This document shows, piece after piece, positions 40,579-52,440 of a DNA stretch of 64,000 bases. Origin of the DNA: Steinernema hermaphroditum (Eukaryota; Nematoda; Chromadorea; Rhabditida; Steinernematidae); NCBI GenBank assembly GCA_030435675.1, contig CM059624.1:15524769-15588768 (forward strand), given 5' to 3'. Below the pieces are notes generated by a model. The model was not told where the DNA came from, made no database searches, and was given only the letters and a program-made list of their open reading frames with translations. How positions within the stretch are numbered: the first letter of the stretch is position 1; each line of letters begins with the position of its first letter. A program made the position numbers and the translations under genes.

Positions 40579-41690
40579 ACTGTGTGTAATTAACTCGCCT
40601 CCTTTGTCTGGGTCTCACATTTCGGCACATATGCAATGTCAGTCCTCCGCACATGACACCATCATGGTCCGCGCCAACTGGGCCAGCTCTGACAATTGGT
40701 GTTTGCACGATTCTAGCCGCTCAGAGCGAATTTTGTAGTGCTTTGTTATCAGATTTGGATAACACGATGAAGCCAACAAGCTGGTTCCCGCTACACCCAT
40801 CTCTTTCCTCTTATATCGACTCTGCTATCGTCAAGCCTATTCTAAGAGCCGTCTGAAATCTGTCCACACGAAAGTCGTAAGTCGTAAAGACAAATACCGA
40901 GCCATATTCGCCAAATACACCTAAAATTTATTTTATTGGATAAATGTGACTGGTAACCCTGCTATTAGAACGGTCCAAGACGACTACCAGAAAAAGAAGT
41001 AGCTCGTAACGGAACCACTGACGATAGAACAACAATCATAGTGACTGCCGAAACATTCAAATACAGATAGCTATCACAAAGCCGAAAGGTCGAAGGGGGA
41101 AGTCTGAATGGGTATGTTTACTTTATGTGTCTGTGTCGCTCGCGCTTCCCTAGAGAATTGCACGGCGCCGCCGATCGGCGACGCGGCTGTATTTTGTGGC
41201 GGCGTTCCTCTCCTCTCTTGCTTGCGCAACTTTGTGAATATAGCACTTATTATTATCTGATATAACCAGCTGAAAAAGGTGTCGGGATCCAGCTCCGTCC
41301 CAACGGCGTCCCGCTCTGTCCTCTATACCTAAGCGCCGCGCCTCGACTATATTCGAAAAAGATTCAAACTCTCTTAGCTACATACCTTCTTTTCATTTAT
41401 GATAGTCGGCGCCGCCGACTCTGTTATGCGTCGGCAACGTCAACGGCAATCGCCAATGGAAGAGAGGCAACTGTCGAGGGCGTCGCCCTTTGTTCCTTTC
41501 CCGCGCACTTTTGAGCATATTCTCATATAAATAAATCAATGGCCACTACTTAGATCGATAACTTTCAGTAATTTTTCCGATTCGTTTGCTGTCGACACCC
41601 AATCAGGAGCCCCATTATGAAATTTCGGTATGTTTTGTTTACGCTTTCAGCAACCATTTTTAAGCTGATTATTTGCTTACAAAGACCATT
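40579..41690. other. Intergenic, no gene seen
   Basis: No supported coding exons. There are GC-rich self-complementary patches at 41,166-41,190 (ggcgccgccgatcggcgacg) and 41,406-41,440 (gtcggcgccgccgac). Confidence 0.4.
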
Positions 41691-41889
41691 ACTGATTTAT
41701 GTTTTCCCGACCGAGTTTCTTCCGTGTACAGATCGTGTTCCGTTCCAGATTACGAGATGACCGAACTGCTACTATTGGAAGTAGAAGTGTCATCCGATGA
41801 GCACGGACCAGATGATATTCGGTTGTGATGATTGGTAAGTTAGATACTTGCATGTATTCTTTGAATGTTACCGTTCTAGACAAATCTTA

Positions 41890-42415
41890 GATGATCCACC
41901 AATCACTGAAATTGTGAGGACATGCAACAACATAGCAAGAACACAAGGGAATCCCCGCTCGGCGTCGGCGGAAAGGACCAACGTTTCAACTTGCTGCCAA
42001 CCTTTGATGTGCCGGTGATCCACGTCCAAGGCTCTGGATACCTACGAAAGCGACTTTCCCACAGTCATCCTTCACACAAACATCGAAGCATTAATCCAGA
42101 GATCGTCACAGAAAAGTCGTAAAAGGCAAAAAGGCAAATGACGCAAATATTTCAGAACGCTGATCTCGGACGGTCGAAATAACATCCTACTCCGGACGTC
42201 TCACCGTTTTGACTTGAAAGTCGGAGACTATCACAGTGGTCAGACCTACAATCAAAGTCGAATCAAAGTCAAAGGTAAACTACATAAACTGTCCCTTGTA
42301 GTTTCACTCAGTTTCTATTTACTTCTAGGCACACAAGTCGTTCTGGATCTGGATCACAATAGCTGTGAGATTTATAGGAGCTCGGAGCCTTTAGCTGCAG
42401 ACGATCAAGTATAAC
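41890..42415 (+). CDS. 3' part of an unidentified gene
   Basis: Two good 3' exons join in frame: one ending GTCAAAG|gtaaac at about 42,273 (encoding TLISDGRNNILLRTSHRFDL, then KVGDYHSGQTYNQSRIKVK), and one from an acceptor at about 42,329 (GTQVVLDLDHNSCEIYRSSE then PLAADDQV, stop near 42,415). Upstream, an exon from about 41,894 (DPPITEIVRTCNNIART, then a CC pair) is open except for one in-frame TGA before ALDTYESDFPTVILHTNIEA, and its join to the later exons is unresolved. I do not recognise the family. A pseudogene or a mis-parsed splice is possible. Confidence 0.4.
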
Positions 42416-42704
42416 GCCTCGTAAAGTCAAGCTCCCTCTTCCCCTTCCATTGCATCTGTCCACCTGTTTTGTGTCTATTTGTTCTGTTTTGTTTTTAGAT
42501 ATTAAACTTATAATTTGATGGCTTGAAGCACCCCGGCTTATCAGTTGTTGCTATTCTTCAGTCTGTCAGCTGGATGCCTTTCACATCAAAAACAATGAGT
42601 CATTCACAATAACTAAACAACATCCTTGTGTTGAGCAACCTTTCGAGTTTTCTTCCTCGAAAACACAAGTGTTAGTTTTCATTTCATTTTGTTCTTCTCA
42701 AAAA

Positions 42705-43385
42705 ATGGACCCCGAGTCCTCTCAGGATGAGTCAGAAAAGACCGGACTATTGAACTATGTGCGTTTTCTCACTGGGGTGACCGTTTGCATCCCCTTTTTC
42801 AGTTCAAGGAACTAACAACTTTGGATTTCGAAACGCGTCTTTGGTGTTTCGTCGGATGCCTGTTTTTGTCAGTCTTCAGCTCCTTTGGGGTAAGTATTCC
42901 TCACTGTCCTCTTCAAGCCGTATGTTTCAGAGCATAGTAATGCTGTTTGTTGACAAACCGATCAGATTCTGTATTTTCATCACGCTTGGAAACATTTTTG
43001 CCATTGGAGGGTTAAGCTGATTAATGTTCAACCCTAAACTCCACCATTTAGAACCTGCTTCTTGGTTGGTCCATGTAAGCAGCTGCAGAAGATGTTCGAG
43101 CCTACGCGTCTGACCGCTACCCTGATTTACATCATAATGACCATACTGACGTTCGTCGCCGGTCTTGAGTGGCATAAGTATGTCATAATCTTCAATTATC
43201 TTACAAGTATAATATGTTTCCAGTCTGCGTTTGGCGCTCCTCTTCGTTACTGGTCAGTGCGTCGCCATAACATGGTATTCTATCTCCTACATCCCCTTCG
43301 CTCGGTACCGTGCTTTTCATTTCTGTTGTATATTTAGCGGTGTCATTTCAGGACCATTGTTCAGATGTGCCTATATGTCATTTAA
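42705..43385 (+). CDS. SFT2-family vesicle transport protein
   Basis: Six exons give 153 residues: 42,705-42,758; 42,803-42,889; 42,931-43,010; 43,052-43,177; 43,224-43,304; 43,352-43,385. All introns are GT-AG, 41-47 bases, and all phases agree. Diagnostic SFT2 features are TRLWCFVGCLFLSVFSSFG, the TLGNIFAIGGTCFLVGP segment, QLQKMFEPTRLTATLIYII, and ITWYSISYIPFAR near the end, with four membrane segments. Family members are Golgi or endosome membrane proteins that act in retrograde endosome-to-Golgi traffic and syntaxin-dependent fusion. The length fits the family (about 150-160). The acidic N-terminus (MDPESSQDESEKTG) is cytosolic in this family. It looks like a conserved, functional housekeeping gene, a useful anchor in this region. 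Confidence 0.9.
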
Positions 43386-43634
43386 TTACTGTTCGTCTCG
43401 GCTATTGCCATCAGCGCTCGGTTTTCCATATCTTTCTGAGGTTCCCCGATTGGCCATTAATGTTGGCTCAATGATCGTCCCGGCTTCCAGAAGGTTCGTC
43501 CCGGCTCCTAAAAGGTGTAAAGTCATCTCAATATACGAAAGTTATCCAGACATGCATACGGTGGGTGCATATTCAGAACAGAGAGCAAAGATGCAAGGGT
43601 GGCGGTCTACAGTTCTGATTCCTATCAAGGTCCC

Positions 43635-44190
43635 TTAGTTGAAGCATTCAACTTCCTGTAGCATATCGCCAACATTTATCGTTCCCCTAGCAAAGGTCAC
43701 GATGCCCGAGCGGCCCAGGGTAGCTTCACCAGCCAGAATGAGCGAAGATAGGATATCGGGACCGCGGACACTATCAGGGAGCATGATCTTCTGGGCCGTC
43801 ACCACCGTCGAGAAACAGTGTGGGTAAAAAGGCACAGTATCCCATGGTAGTCAGCGGTCTTCTTTTGGCTCCGGCACAGTGTTCTGAATCAGAGTAGAGC
43901 GTGATAATCCAGCCACCTTGCACAGGCTTCGGAGAGTCGAAGAACTGGTTTCGGTAGATGTGTAGAAGGAGAAGCACAGCGAGCAGAGCCAGCCCCATCT
44001 TGATTTTGGCTAGAAGCCCAGGCTTCAATGTTTGGCCGACACTTTGACTATGTGAAGGCAACGGGGGTGAAAGCGGCCTTGTTGGCCAGACATTACAACC
44101 CCCTAATGCTTCATGCATCGTGGCCCGATAAAAACTAAACTTCCAAAGGGTCGTCAAGCTTAGCACCACGAGTAAGTCGGAGAAACGCCT
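43635..44190 (-). pseudogene. Type II membrane-protein candidate with frameshift
   Basis: On the minus strand a frame contains a single membrane anchor (KMGLALLAVLLLLHIY) followed by a lumenal-type segment (PVQGGWIITLYSDSEHCAGA, then KRRPLTTMGY). One base out of frame it continues as TVPFYPHCFSTVVTAQKIML and LILAGEATLGRSGIVTFARG, ending GDMLQEVECFN at 43,635. A short overhang of each frame overlaps around 43,835. No GT-AG intron that I tested reconciles the two parts, so a one-base indel is likely. Anchor plus Cys-containing lumenal part suggests a Golgi enzyme or a surface protein, but I do not recognise the family. Confidence 0.4.
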
Positions 44191-44234
44191 TTCTTGAAAT
44201 GAGCTCTCTAGAAATGATTCTCCTAGCTCCACTC

Positions 44235-44961
44235 CTCGTCAAAAGCCTGAAATTGAGATTCTCTTGAAACTTGATATAGCCAAAAACAAAAACACTACCG
44301 CCTATAGCCTATCGGTCGTGCTGACTCTGAAGGAAGTGCTCGTTAATCATGTTTTACGGTCGGTTAGGTGTCTGTTTGGCAAATCAATAGTAGAGACTAT
44401 ACAACAAGTTTGTCGCCGTGCGGCTTTTTAACCTTTTACTCTGTCACCAGACGACTGTTCGCACTCGAAGTATCTATTTCGTTACTCGTTCTGTTATTCA
44501 CTTTCTGAACTGTAGAACTAGAGCACTAACCCTGATGATGCCCAAACTGACATAGTCAATCCTTTTGTCCTCAATGTCCTTTTTTGCTGGGAACATAACT
44601 GTTTGATGAACTTTCATCGCTATCTTACTTAGGTATTTCTGGCAGCAAGTGCACCTCTATAGTATTGATAAGAGAATAATACGCGGGGTGCACTTCTCAG
44701 ATGCCTGACACATACACGGGAGAAATGTGGCCTGTTCTCACAAAAATGAATATTCGCACAAACTACTCCCCTTTCTGTTTACATCTTACAAGATATATTT
44801 CATTGTCTCTCGGAAAATACTTACTTTTCCATTTCATTTTTCGAAAATGCTTTGTGCTGATTGAGGCGATTAGGGGAATCAGAAACCGAGTCAACCCATT
44901 CAGACAGTCGATAAGTCGGTTACCTCCTATAGACCGTAAATCGAGCTGATTTCGCGATCTA
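44235..44961. other. Intergenic, no gene seen
   Basis: AT-rich. Short frames only, with none supported by splice signals or homology. Confidence 0.4.
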
Positions 44962-46285
44962 CAGGGTCGCGCATAAATACTGTAAGTCCGAAAACTGCTC
45001 ATAACTTTTCATTTACGACAAGGAAACAAAATGAATTCATAACTGTAAGATTGGCGAGGAAATTCTGCACAACATACTTGAATTCTGTTCGAAATGCCCT
45101 CCTTGACAGTTTGATTAAGGCGTTCAGACGATTCTCGAAATTCTTCAGGATTCCCGCGGTGACTTTTGGCATGATTTCCTTCGAAGCGGTCTTCAGAGAG
45201 CGCTCCAGGGAATTCACACTATCGTGGCTTGTAGCGCATACGTTTGTCTCTAGGACTGACCAAACAGCGAAGTCGAGAGGGTTGAGGACCGGAGAGTTCC
45301 GCAGCCAAACATCTTTCCTCTTGACCCAACATCCTTCCTTCACATGGTTGGCTGTGACAAGACAAGGGTATACTTGGCTCCATGGCTAGGCGTCCAGTCC
45401 TGCTGAAACGTCCATGCGGTGTCGAGGGACAGATCTAGGGCCCAGGATTTCACCACGCCGTTCAGAACCAGGTTTCGGCAGTTCTCGCCATGGCAGGTCA
45501 CCTTTTTTTTCATTGGCGTCGAAGAAAACGAGCTCTACGTTCCCAAATCCAGAAACCCCGGCCCAAACCATGATGGACTTTGGAAAATGGCTCTTTTCGA
45601 TGGTGATGTGGCGGGGAGAGCCTTTCGGAAGACGTTCACAGTAATCCCGGGTGTTTCGCACCGGATGAACGATGAAAATCTTCTCATCCGAGAACAGGAT
45701 TTTCTGGATGCTCCCTCCGCGGACTTCGACCTTTATCTTCCGACACTTGTCCTGTCTTACGGCTTTCATTTTGATCGTCCAAGAGCTAGCTGTATGCCAT
45801 CTTATAGGAGTCGAGTCCGCGATTTTCTTTCACAAATTTTCTCTGCGATCCCTCAATGACTCCCTGTTATTCGACCAGTTTTCTTATGGATATGACCAGA
45901 TTCTGCTTGATCTTGTTCCAAATGGCTTCTGTGGTCCTTGCTGTTTTGGACTGTTCTCGGTCTTTCACTTATTTGGCAAACCGTGATTCCTCCTGTCTCT
46001 TGAAAGTGTTTGACAAAACTCTGGACTTGAAAAAAATGGAATTTCCTTAACTTTTCAATTTCCGGAATCGGCATTCCACACTTTTAATCAGCGATGGTAG
46101 CAAAACGATCATTTTGGGACACCATTTTGTCGAAGGGGCAAGGAGAAAAATAACAGGGGAAACAGTAATCCTAGATCAAAAAAGGACGAGGAACACGAAT
46201 ATAACAACAAAAGTAGTACAAAGAAGGCAAAAAATCAACAAAAAATGAAAAATTCAGCGACTTACAGTATTTATGCGCCACCCTG
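44962..46285 (-). mobile_element. Mariner element, copy 3 (1324 bp, defective, minus strand)
   Basis: Ends cagggtcgcgcataaatact and gtatttatgcgccaccctg are flanked by TA (44,960-44,961; 46,286-46,287). Minus-strand frames at 45,386-45,769 (LFSDEKIFIVHPVRNTRDYC, SIMVWAGVSGFGNVELVFFD) and 44,999-45,343 (NSPVLNPLDFAVWSVLE) are transposase catalytic blocks. The D in SDEKIF and the D in NPLDF are visible. Frames are broken between blocks. It is diverged from the copies at 25.1 and 31.4 kb, so it is older. Confidence 0.9.
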
Positions 46286-46987
46286 TATGTTTTTTTTTCT
46301 AAGTAATCTTCATGACAAGGCAATATTTTAAGACATAGCTAGATTTATATGGGTCTACTAAACGATGAAAGGTCCTGCATGGCGATTGGAATAAGGGCTG
46401 TGTGAAACTCGAAACTCCAAACTCGAAACTTATCCCAGAAAAACAAAACTCGAAACTTTAGCAGTGTATCAATAAGATAATTGCAGTCCATTAGTCGGCC
46501 TTCCATGGAAGTTTGAGCATTGAGTTTTGGATTCTTGGGACCTGGACCAGCCTTCGAGTATGAGCAAAAAGCGATCCATCAATGAGTTGACCTATGAGCA
46601 TTTGTGCATCGCTTCCATAAACGTTTAGGTAGTGGAGTCGTTAGAAAGTCCATCCTCAGTTTCGTAGCCCCTGAATCTCTGTTGGAAGCGACTTAAGCTC
46701 TATAGGAGGGGACACCTCATTGCGCACCCTTCTCATGCCCACTCTGAAAGATTGCTCTGCTAATTGGCTATCAAAAACAAAACGGATAGAACGCAATTAC
46801 GTACAACAAACATCAGATGTGTAATCGAATAGTACTTCCATGGAAATTGTGCGAGCGCAGGGAACTAATTTGTAGCCAGTAATCCGACTGCTTTCAGAAA
46901 ACAGACCGAAAATTGGTATTCCCTGTATTGTAGTATTCGGATCTTTTTGCTTCCGTATCTCTACGCCAGCTCGTTGAGAAATCTACC
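46286..46987. other. Intergenic upstream of receptor 1, no gene seen
   Basis: Contains a short hAT-terminus-like stretch at 46,395-46,455 (repeated cgaaact units, like 27,700) and no supported coding exon. The promoter of the first receptor would lie here, but I see no defined motif. Confidence 0.4.
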
Positions 46988-49586
46988 ATGTCGTCGCTGT
47001 CCACAGCTATTGTTCTCCTCTTTGTAAGTTTTGAATTTAAAACGAACAAGGCGTTAAAAAACTACCTCCGCGGAGAGACGTTTCGCTGTTTGTCTACCAT
47101 GCATTTTCCACATATGAGTAAACCCCCGCAACATCTTTGCGGTCCACCAGGAATCTACAGAGTGGCAGTGAATCAGGCAACAAAGCAAGGATACAGTGGT
47201 ATGAAAATACCAGCAGCTAGTAATGCAACCCTTGAGGCATTAAAAACTGGCACTGGTTAGCTGATTGGCAGTGCGTTTGCCTGTCATGCTAGGGGTCGGG
47301 GGTTCAGTCCCACGTGGTGTCTAACAATTTCTTCTCAGCAATTAAAAAATCGTCGAATTCTTAAAACATTATTTGACCACCGTAGTCTGACGAGAGATTG
47401 TCTGTCCGACCTTGTATAGCCACGTATTCTTCGGTGTCTTTAAAAATGTCACTGATTGGCTGATTGACAGAGCGTTTGCCGAAGCGAATATTAGATATTC
47501 GTAAAAACACAATTCGAAAACCCTGGCCTAAGGAGGGATTGCCTGCTCTACCTTATATATGCGCATATTGTAGATGAACACATCTGGGCTACTTGTTCAC
47601 TACACGGTTTTCCACAAGGTCGTCTTCAAGAGTCTATTTGGAAGAATTTTTGGAAAATTATGGCTTTCAAGAGAGATAGCATATCTCATCCAGGCTACCT
47701 GCTTCCTATCATCCGTCGTCCCTGGACTTATGATGTATGATCCGGGCTTTTTCTCATAATATACGATGCATTCAGGTTCGCTGATCTTGACAAGACGCCT
47801 TTGTACTTGAAATATTTAAGTCAGCTCATTATAATGTTCGCATATATAAGCATCTTTGCAAACTTTCTAATCGCCGTCAATCGATGTTGCATAGTGTATA
47901 CTCCACTGAAATACAAAACGATTTTCTCCAGGGAGCGGACCAATTCCCTCGTGGCAACGTCCTGGATCCTGGCTCTATTTCCTTGTGTCCCTTCCATGAT
48001 ACGTGAGTGATAGAACTTGATGTGGTGATCGTATATTTCAGGCGAATGCCTGGATGTCTCTGTGTTCCCATTTGGAATAACAGAGAAAGATGTACAGCAG
48101 CTTGAGCGGGAAAATGAATATATCAAAGTGTTATGTGGAAGATCGAGAGAACTTCTCGATGTGAGTGTCGCCACAAGTTTCTACGCGGTCACCTTTATCG
48201 TTGATTTATTTACGTATCGAAAGGTCCTCATAGTTCTTAAGGTAAACACTGATGGAATGAAACAGCTGAGCGATGTTTTAGGAGAGGAGGAATCTGAATC
48301 TTGCCGGTCCAACGAAGACCGAACTGAGGCTATGTAAAATGGTAAGTGGCGCAGCGGACATGACAAGTTCAACGTTGCTTTTGGGTCTATTTCCCTCAGT
48401 TATGACTACACTATGTTTACTGACGATAAGAGGTTCCCACCAGAGGGATGGCTACGGAGCATACTCACTGGAAAAGCTGTCGAGTCCGGATTTTCGCGCT
48501 CGGATAGCCGAAAAATAAACTCACAGTTGAACTTCCTCTTCAGCAAGATAGTGTTTCATAGGAAAAATGCGAACACTATTCCAGAAATTTGAGAAAAGTG
48601 GCTGAAATGGAACGGAACATAAGTTCATGCAGTCCCATTGACGCGTGTGGTCCTACGGCGATTTCCCTGATGCACGGCGCCCTGAGGTTGTGCCACGAGG
48701 AAAGTCATGATCAGAATGACATCTAAATTGCCAGCCTTTTCGGGGAGTTACGAGAGCGTTGTTCGTAGTAGGTACCTCTAGATACTTTTGGGCAGCGTTC
48801 CGCCATCGGACTTGCTGATACATGAGGCCATTTCTCTCCTCGTCTGCGCCCTCTTCGCACCGCTCCTAGCAGACTGTTGCTTTTGAATCCTGGAAACCCC
48901 CCGCCGCCCGACCACTTGTTACAGAAATTTGACAAAAGTGGCTGAGATGGACCATAATTTCATGCAGTCCCATTGACAAGTGTGGTCCTACGGCGATTTC
49001 CCCGAGGCACGGCGCCCTGAGTCTGTGCTCTGCTACTGCACGGGGCCTCCTTTCTTCTGATTTCGGTCAAGATTTCTGTGTTCGGACTTGAATTCGAGAG
49101 TTTCAGCTCTGATAGAAGATCTGATTCAGCATGCCAACTTTGCACTCCCGTTCGATCATGCGACCACGTAAACCATAGATCCGCAAGCGATGTATGCGTT
49201 CCAATCAAAAGTGCTATTTTCTGTCCCTTATCAACACAGATTGTAATACTACAAACCACCCGTTCCAAGGGCATATATTACAACAACGCTCATTTTAGAT
49301 CGTCGCACAACAACTTGTCTCCATTACGACAGCCGCCACTTTCAATATGGCCTACTTCTTTGGACCTATATGGCCAAGTAGAGAGCATTTCACACTTATT
49401 ACTTGGTCGGCAAATGCAATGCTCGATGGGTCAGTTCTCGAGTATTTGACTTCAGTTCCAAAAGTGCATTTCAGGGTTGTTGTGGTTCTATTCACCCCCA
49501 AATTTTTCAAGTCTCGATCGTGTTCGATATCCATGCCCAATAAGGAAGTTCGACCTGTTCAAAATGTTGATAATAAAGTATACTAA
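46988..49586 (+). CDS. Serpentine chemoreceptor, Srx-like (receptor 1)
   Basis: Seven exons: 46,988-47,023; 47,574-47,734; 47,776-48,002; 48,042-48,241; 48,282-48,341; 49,299-49,429; 49,475-49,586. They encode 308 residues in one frame. Exon 2 is exactly 161 nt, as in the three other receptors here. Features are VVFKSLFGRIFGKLWLSRE after the first membrane segment, ANFLIAVNRCCIVYTPLKYK then TIFS in the third helix region, FIVDLFTYRK, and WSANAMLDGVVVVLF in the seventh helix. Srx proteins are nematode GPCRs expressed mainly in sensory neurons. Introns 1 (about 550 nt) and 5 (about 960 nt) are swollen by repeats. It is the most diverged of the tandem trio and its first exon (12 codons) is the least certain part. 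Confidence 0.75.
47259..47335 (+). ncRNA. tRNA-like sequence (degenerate) in receptor 1 intron
   Basis: The stretch gttagctgattggcagtgcg resembles a tRNA D-arm (A-box), and gggggttcagtcccacg a T-arm. Between them lies a tRNA-Asp-like cctgtcatgc anticodon region, but the stems do not pair properly. A second partial A-box-like copy (actgattggctgattgacag) lies at about 47,452. I read it as a tRNA-derived relic (SINE-like), not a working tRNA. Confidence 0.35.
48622..49028. repeat. Direct repeat pair in receptor 1 intron 5
   Basis: About 110 bases (aaagtggctgaaatggaac through gatgcacggcgccctgag) at roughly 48,595-48,685 recur at about 48,932-49,020 with few changes, about 336 bases apart. The repeat lies in the enlarged intron of receptor 1, and nothing in it is coding. 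Confidence 0.7.
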
Positions 49587-50043
49587 TAAACAGGGCAGCA
49601 GTTTGAGTTGGAATAGCCGTAAACGACAAAGTACAACATTCAAGATCTCATTACAAGCCGAACTGTTCGCTGGTCTGGTCATCCACCCTCGCTGCCCGAC
49701 CAGATTATCAAGTTTCAAAGGTCAAGGTCGCAAAAAGACCAAAATCAATCATAATACAGAGGATCCGCGTTGTTTATTGTGTGCGTTCACTACCTTTACT
49801 TCTGAAACGGCAAGAGCTCCCAGACAGGCATCTCCAACGGTGACGAACGGTGACGGCCAGACTACATAGAGCGTCATTAACCAAAATCGGGTTTCCCCTT
49901 CCTTCCGTCGCCAGCCATATCACACTGTCGTATCGATCAGGTTAATCAAATGCGGCGCTCTCTCGTGCTTTCTGAAAACAAGTTGAGGCGACCTGAAGAA
50001 CGATGAAAACACTTTAACCACTTTTCCACGGTGTGACTGCCTG
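49587..50043. other. Spacer between receptors 1 and 2
   Basis: An AATAAA overlaps and follows the receptor 1 stop (tactaataaacagg). Nothing else is recognised. Confidence 0.4.
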
Positions 50044-51855
50044 ATGTTCCTTAAGAATTCTCCAGTCGTCGCGGCGTCGTTTGTTTTATCTGTAAGTGTA
50101 GGGTTCTTATGACCACTCTTAACTGACCTTTCAGTCATCAGTGCTCGGACTATGTGCAAATGGATTCATTCTCTATAATGTACTGGTGAAGAAGGTCTTC
50201 GGAAAAGCGTTTGGTCGCATATGGATAAGCCGAGGAATTGCATACATTGTTTTGTGCTCCTTTTTCGCCCTCTACTTGGCTCCAACTACAATCATGTAAG
50301 TGCCGTCCTCTTGGGATTTAGACCACCCCTTTTTTGCGCTTTGAGCCGACCCCCATTATTGAGGATTTCAACCTTTCCCCTATGAGACTCCCCCGTGCAT
50401 CTCGACTCCCTGGGATCTGGACCGTCCCTCTGGAATGAGTCGGGATTTTTACCGTCAGATGTGCCACTCACTAGGAGTCTAGGGGGATCTGGACTTTGAG
50501 GATTTCAACCGTCCCCCCATGAGATTCCCCCGTGCATATCGACTCCCTGGGATCTGGACCGTCCCTCTGGAATGAGTCGGGATTTTTACCGTCAGATGTG
50601 CCACTCACTAGGAATCTAGGGGGATCTGGACTTTGAGGATTTCAACCGTACCCCATGAGATTTCTCCCGTGCATCTTGAGCCCCTGGAACCTGGACCGTC
50701 CCCTCTGGAATAACTTGGGCTTTCAACCTTCGCCTTGGGAGCTGGACCATCCCCTGTGGAATGAGTTGGGATTTCGACCGTCAGGTGTTCAACACATTAG
50801 AAGTCTACATTCTTTTCAGGGTGCGAAATCCCAGCTCACTTCTGAGGAGACGGGTGAAACGGCTTTAACGCCAATAGTTGACTTCCAACTTCTCTTCTGG
50901 CACAGACCAATCAAGATTATGCATGTTTTTTTTGTGATTTCAGAGATGCCGATTTCTTATTCACAACATCGGGTCGCCGACTACTCTACGCGATGGTCTT
51001 CATTGGCAACACCGTTCTCGGCCATACTCTACTCGTTGCCATCAATCGATGCGTCATAATCACCCTCCCTCTTCGCTACAAGAACATATTCTCTCTTCAA
51101 TGCACAAACATCCACATCACTCTAGCATGGATCATATGCGCTCTGGCCAACATTCCCAGTATGATGCGTAAGAGGGTAGTGTTCAGGGCTGTTGATAATG
51201 TTCTGTACAGATCCATGTCATCCGACAATACTCGAAAGCGATCAACCCTTTGTGTTTGGGAAGCCCGAATGTGGGCTTCTTGTGAATGTCCTTGAGATCA
51301 CTGTGCCCACCGTAATCATGGGCGTTACAGTTGTGGTGGATCTGTTCACCCTCTACAAGATTGGGGATGTCTTAAAGGTAAGATTCCATAGATTTACTGA
51401 CCCTAAGATTATTTTAGATTCGGGATAAGTTGACAAATCCAGTAGGCTCACGACGCCACTCCAAACAACGGGAAGTGAGGTTGTGTTGCATGGTACCGTA
51501 CACCTAAAAAAGCACGATTAAAAATGATGTTTTTCAGATTCTTACACAAGTGATTTTTGGAGTATTCGTGTACTTCACTGTCACAATAGGAAACTTCATC
51601 GAGCAAGAGTTCATTCAGTTCCTGGCAACGACATTCATGTGGTCAACAGCTCAACTGGTGGATGCGTAAGTTCATAATCCGTACCATTGCTGTGACAATG
51701 TACTTAGTGTAATCGTGATATTGTTCGTTCGCGAAATGAACTCGGACGTTCGACACCGACTGAGTTCGACGTTATCGAAGCCGATTCCCGTGAGCAATCG
51801 GTCATGTAGTTCAAGTGTAAATAAGAATAGTAGACCCGATACAAGTCCCAATTAA
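50044..51855 (+). CDS. Serpentine chemoreceptor, Srx-like (receptor 2)
   Basis: Seven exons: 50,044-50,091; 50,135-50,295; 50,944-51,167; 51,211-51,377; 51,418-51,492; 51,538-51,665; 51,708-51,855. They encode 316 residues without a break. The start is MFLKNSPVVAASFVLS. Family features are VFGKAFGRIWISRG, LLVAINRCVIITLPLRYKNI, the ECGLLVN segment before helix 5, and FLATTFMWSTAQLVDAVIVI. Exon lengths 48, 161, 224, 167, 75 and 128 are identical to receptor 3, so the two are recent tandem duplicates. Intron 2 (648 nt) is enlarged by a tandem repeat. The cytosolic tail is Ser-rich. A polyadenylation signal (aataaa) lies at about 51,899. Confidence 0.86.
50340..50820. repeat. Tandem repeat of about 120-190 bp in receptor 2 intron 2
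   Basis: Units containing ctccctgggatctggaccgt, cctctggaatgagtcgggat and accgtcagatgtgccactca recur two full times and then in degraded form before the exon at 50,944. They account for most of the 648-nt intron. Confidence 0.8.
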
Positions 51856-52440
51856 CTATATTTGTACATAACTATGTAGGTTACCGAAGTAAAGACTATA
51901 ATAAACTCGACTACCATCTATCTGCCCATTTTCTAAAATTTCAGACGAGCCCCACCCCACTTTGAGTCGGCCGAATGTATTCCATTTGCTGTCGACACAG
52001 TGGGTCCTGGATGGAAAATAAGCTATACGATTTTGTTGTCTGGTAAATTTTACATTTAATGGTCCAAGTGGTTTTCGCAGAGGCTTGAAAATCAAAGGTT
52101 AAAAGTCAAAGGTGAATTTCAGTTTTGCCCATGGGATGGGGCAATTTATATGGCTGCCACTGTATTCAATAGGGGACCATGTCCTTTCTTACCGGCCGCG
52201 TTTGTATCTCGTTTGCATGTTCTGTTGGTTCCTCTCAAGGAACATCCACTTAGGTCACAGCAGTGAGAAAAAGAAAAGAAGAGAAAAACGACGTCACTGT
52301 CCCCATTCGAGTTTTGTTTCTTTCATCATCTGCGTCTCTCAGTTCTACCGACCAGGTTAATTAAGTGGGAAGGACACATTGTAAAACAAGTCAGACGAAC
52401 GACCAAAACATTCACGCAATTTTGCGCTTTGGAGCACTTG
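51856..52440. other. Spacer between receptors 2 and 3
   Basis: No coding exon is supported. It must contain the receptor 3 promoter if that gene is transcribed independently. Confidence 0.4.

Noticed and set aside
43386..43638. C-terminal extension of the SFT2 frame to 43,638
   Set aside because: A 47-base GT-AG intron after FAR gives the expected short family C-terminus; the longer unspliced frame has no resemblance to SFT2 proteins.
47259..47335. A functional tRNA-Asp gene
   Set aside because: A-box and T-arm-like parts exist, but the anticodon and acceptor stems do not pair; listed only as a tRNA-like relic.
48242..48337. Unspliced end of receptor 1 (VNTDGMKQLSD...TEAM)
   Set aside because: Comparison with receptors 2 and 3 shows a 40-base intron here and two more exons encoding helices 6 and 7, so the apparent stop is intronic or out of frame.
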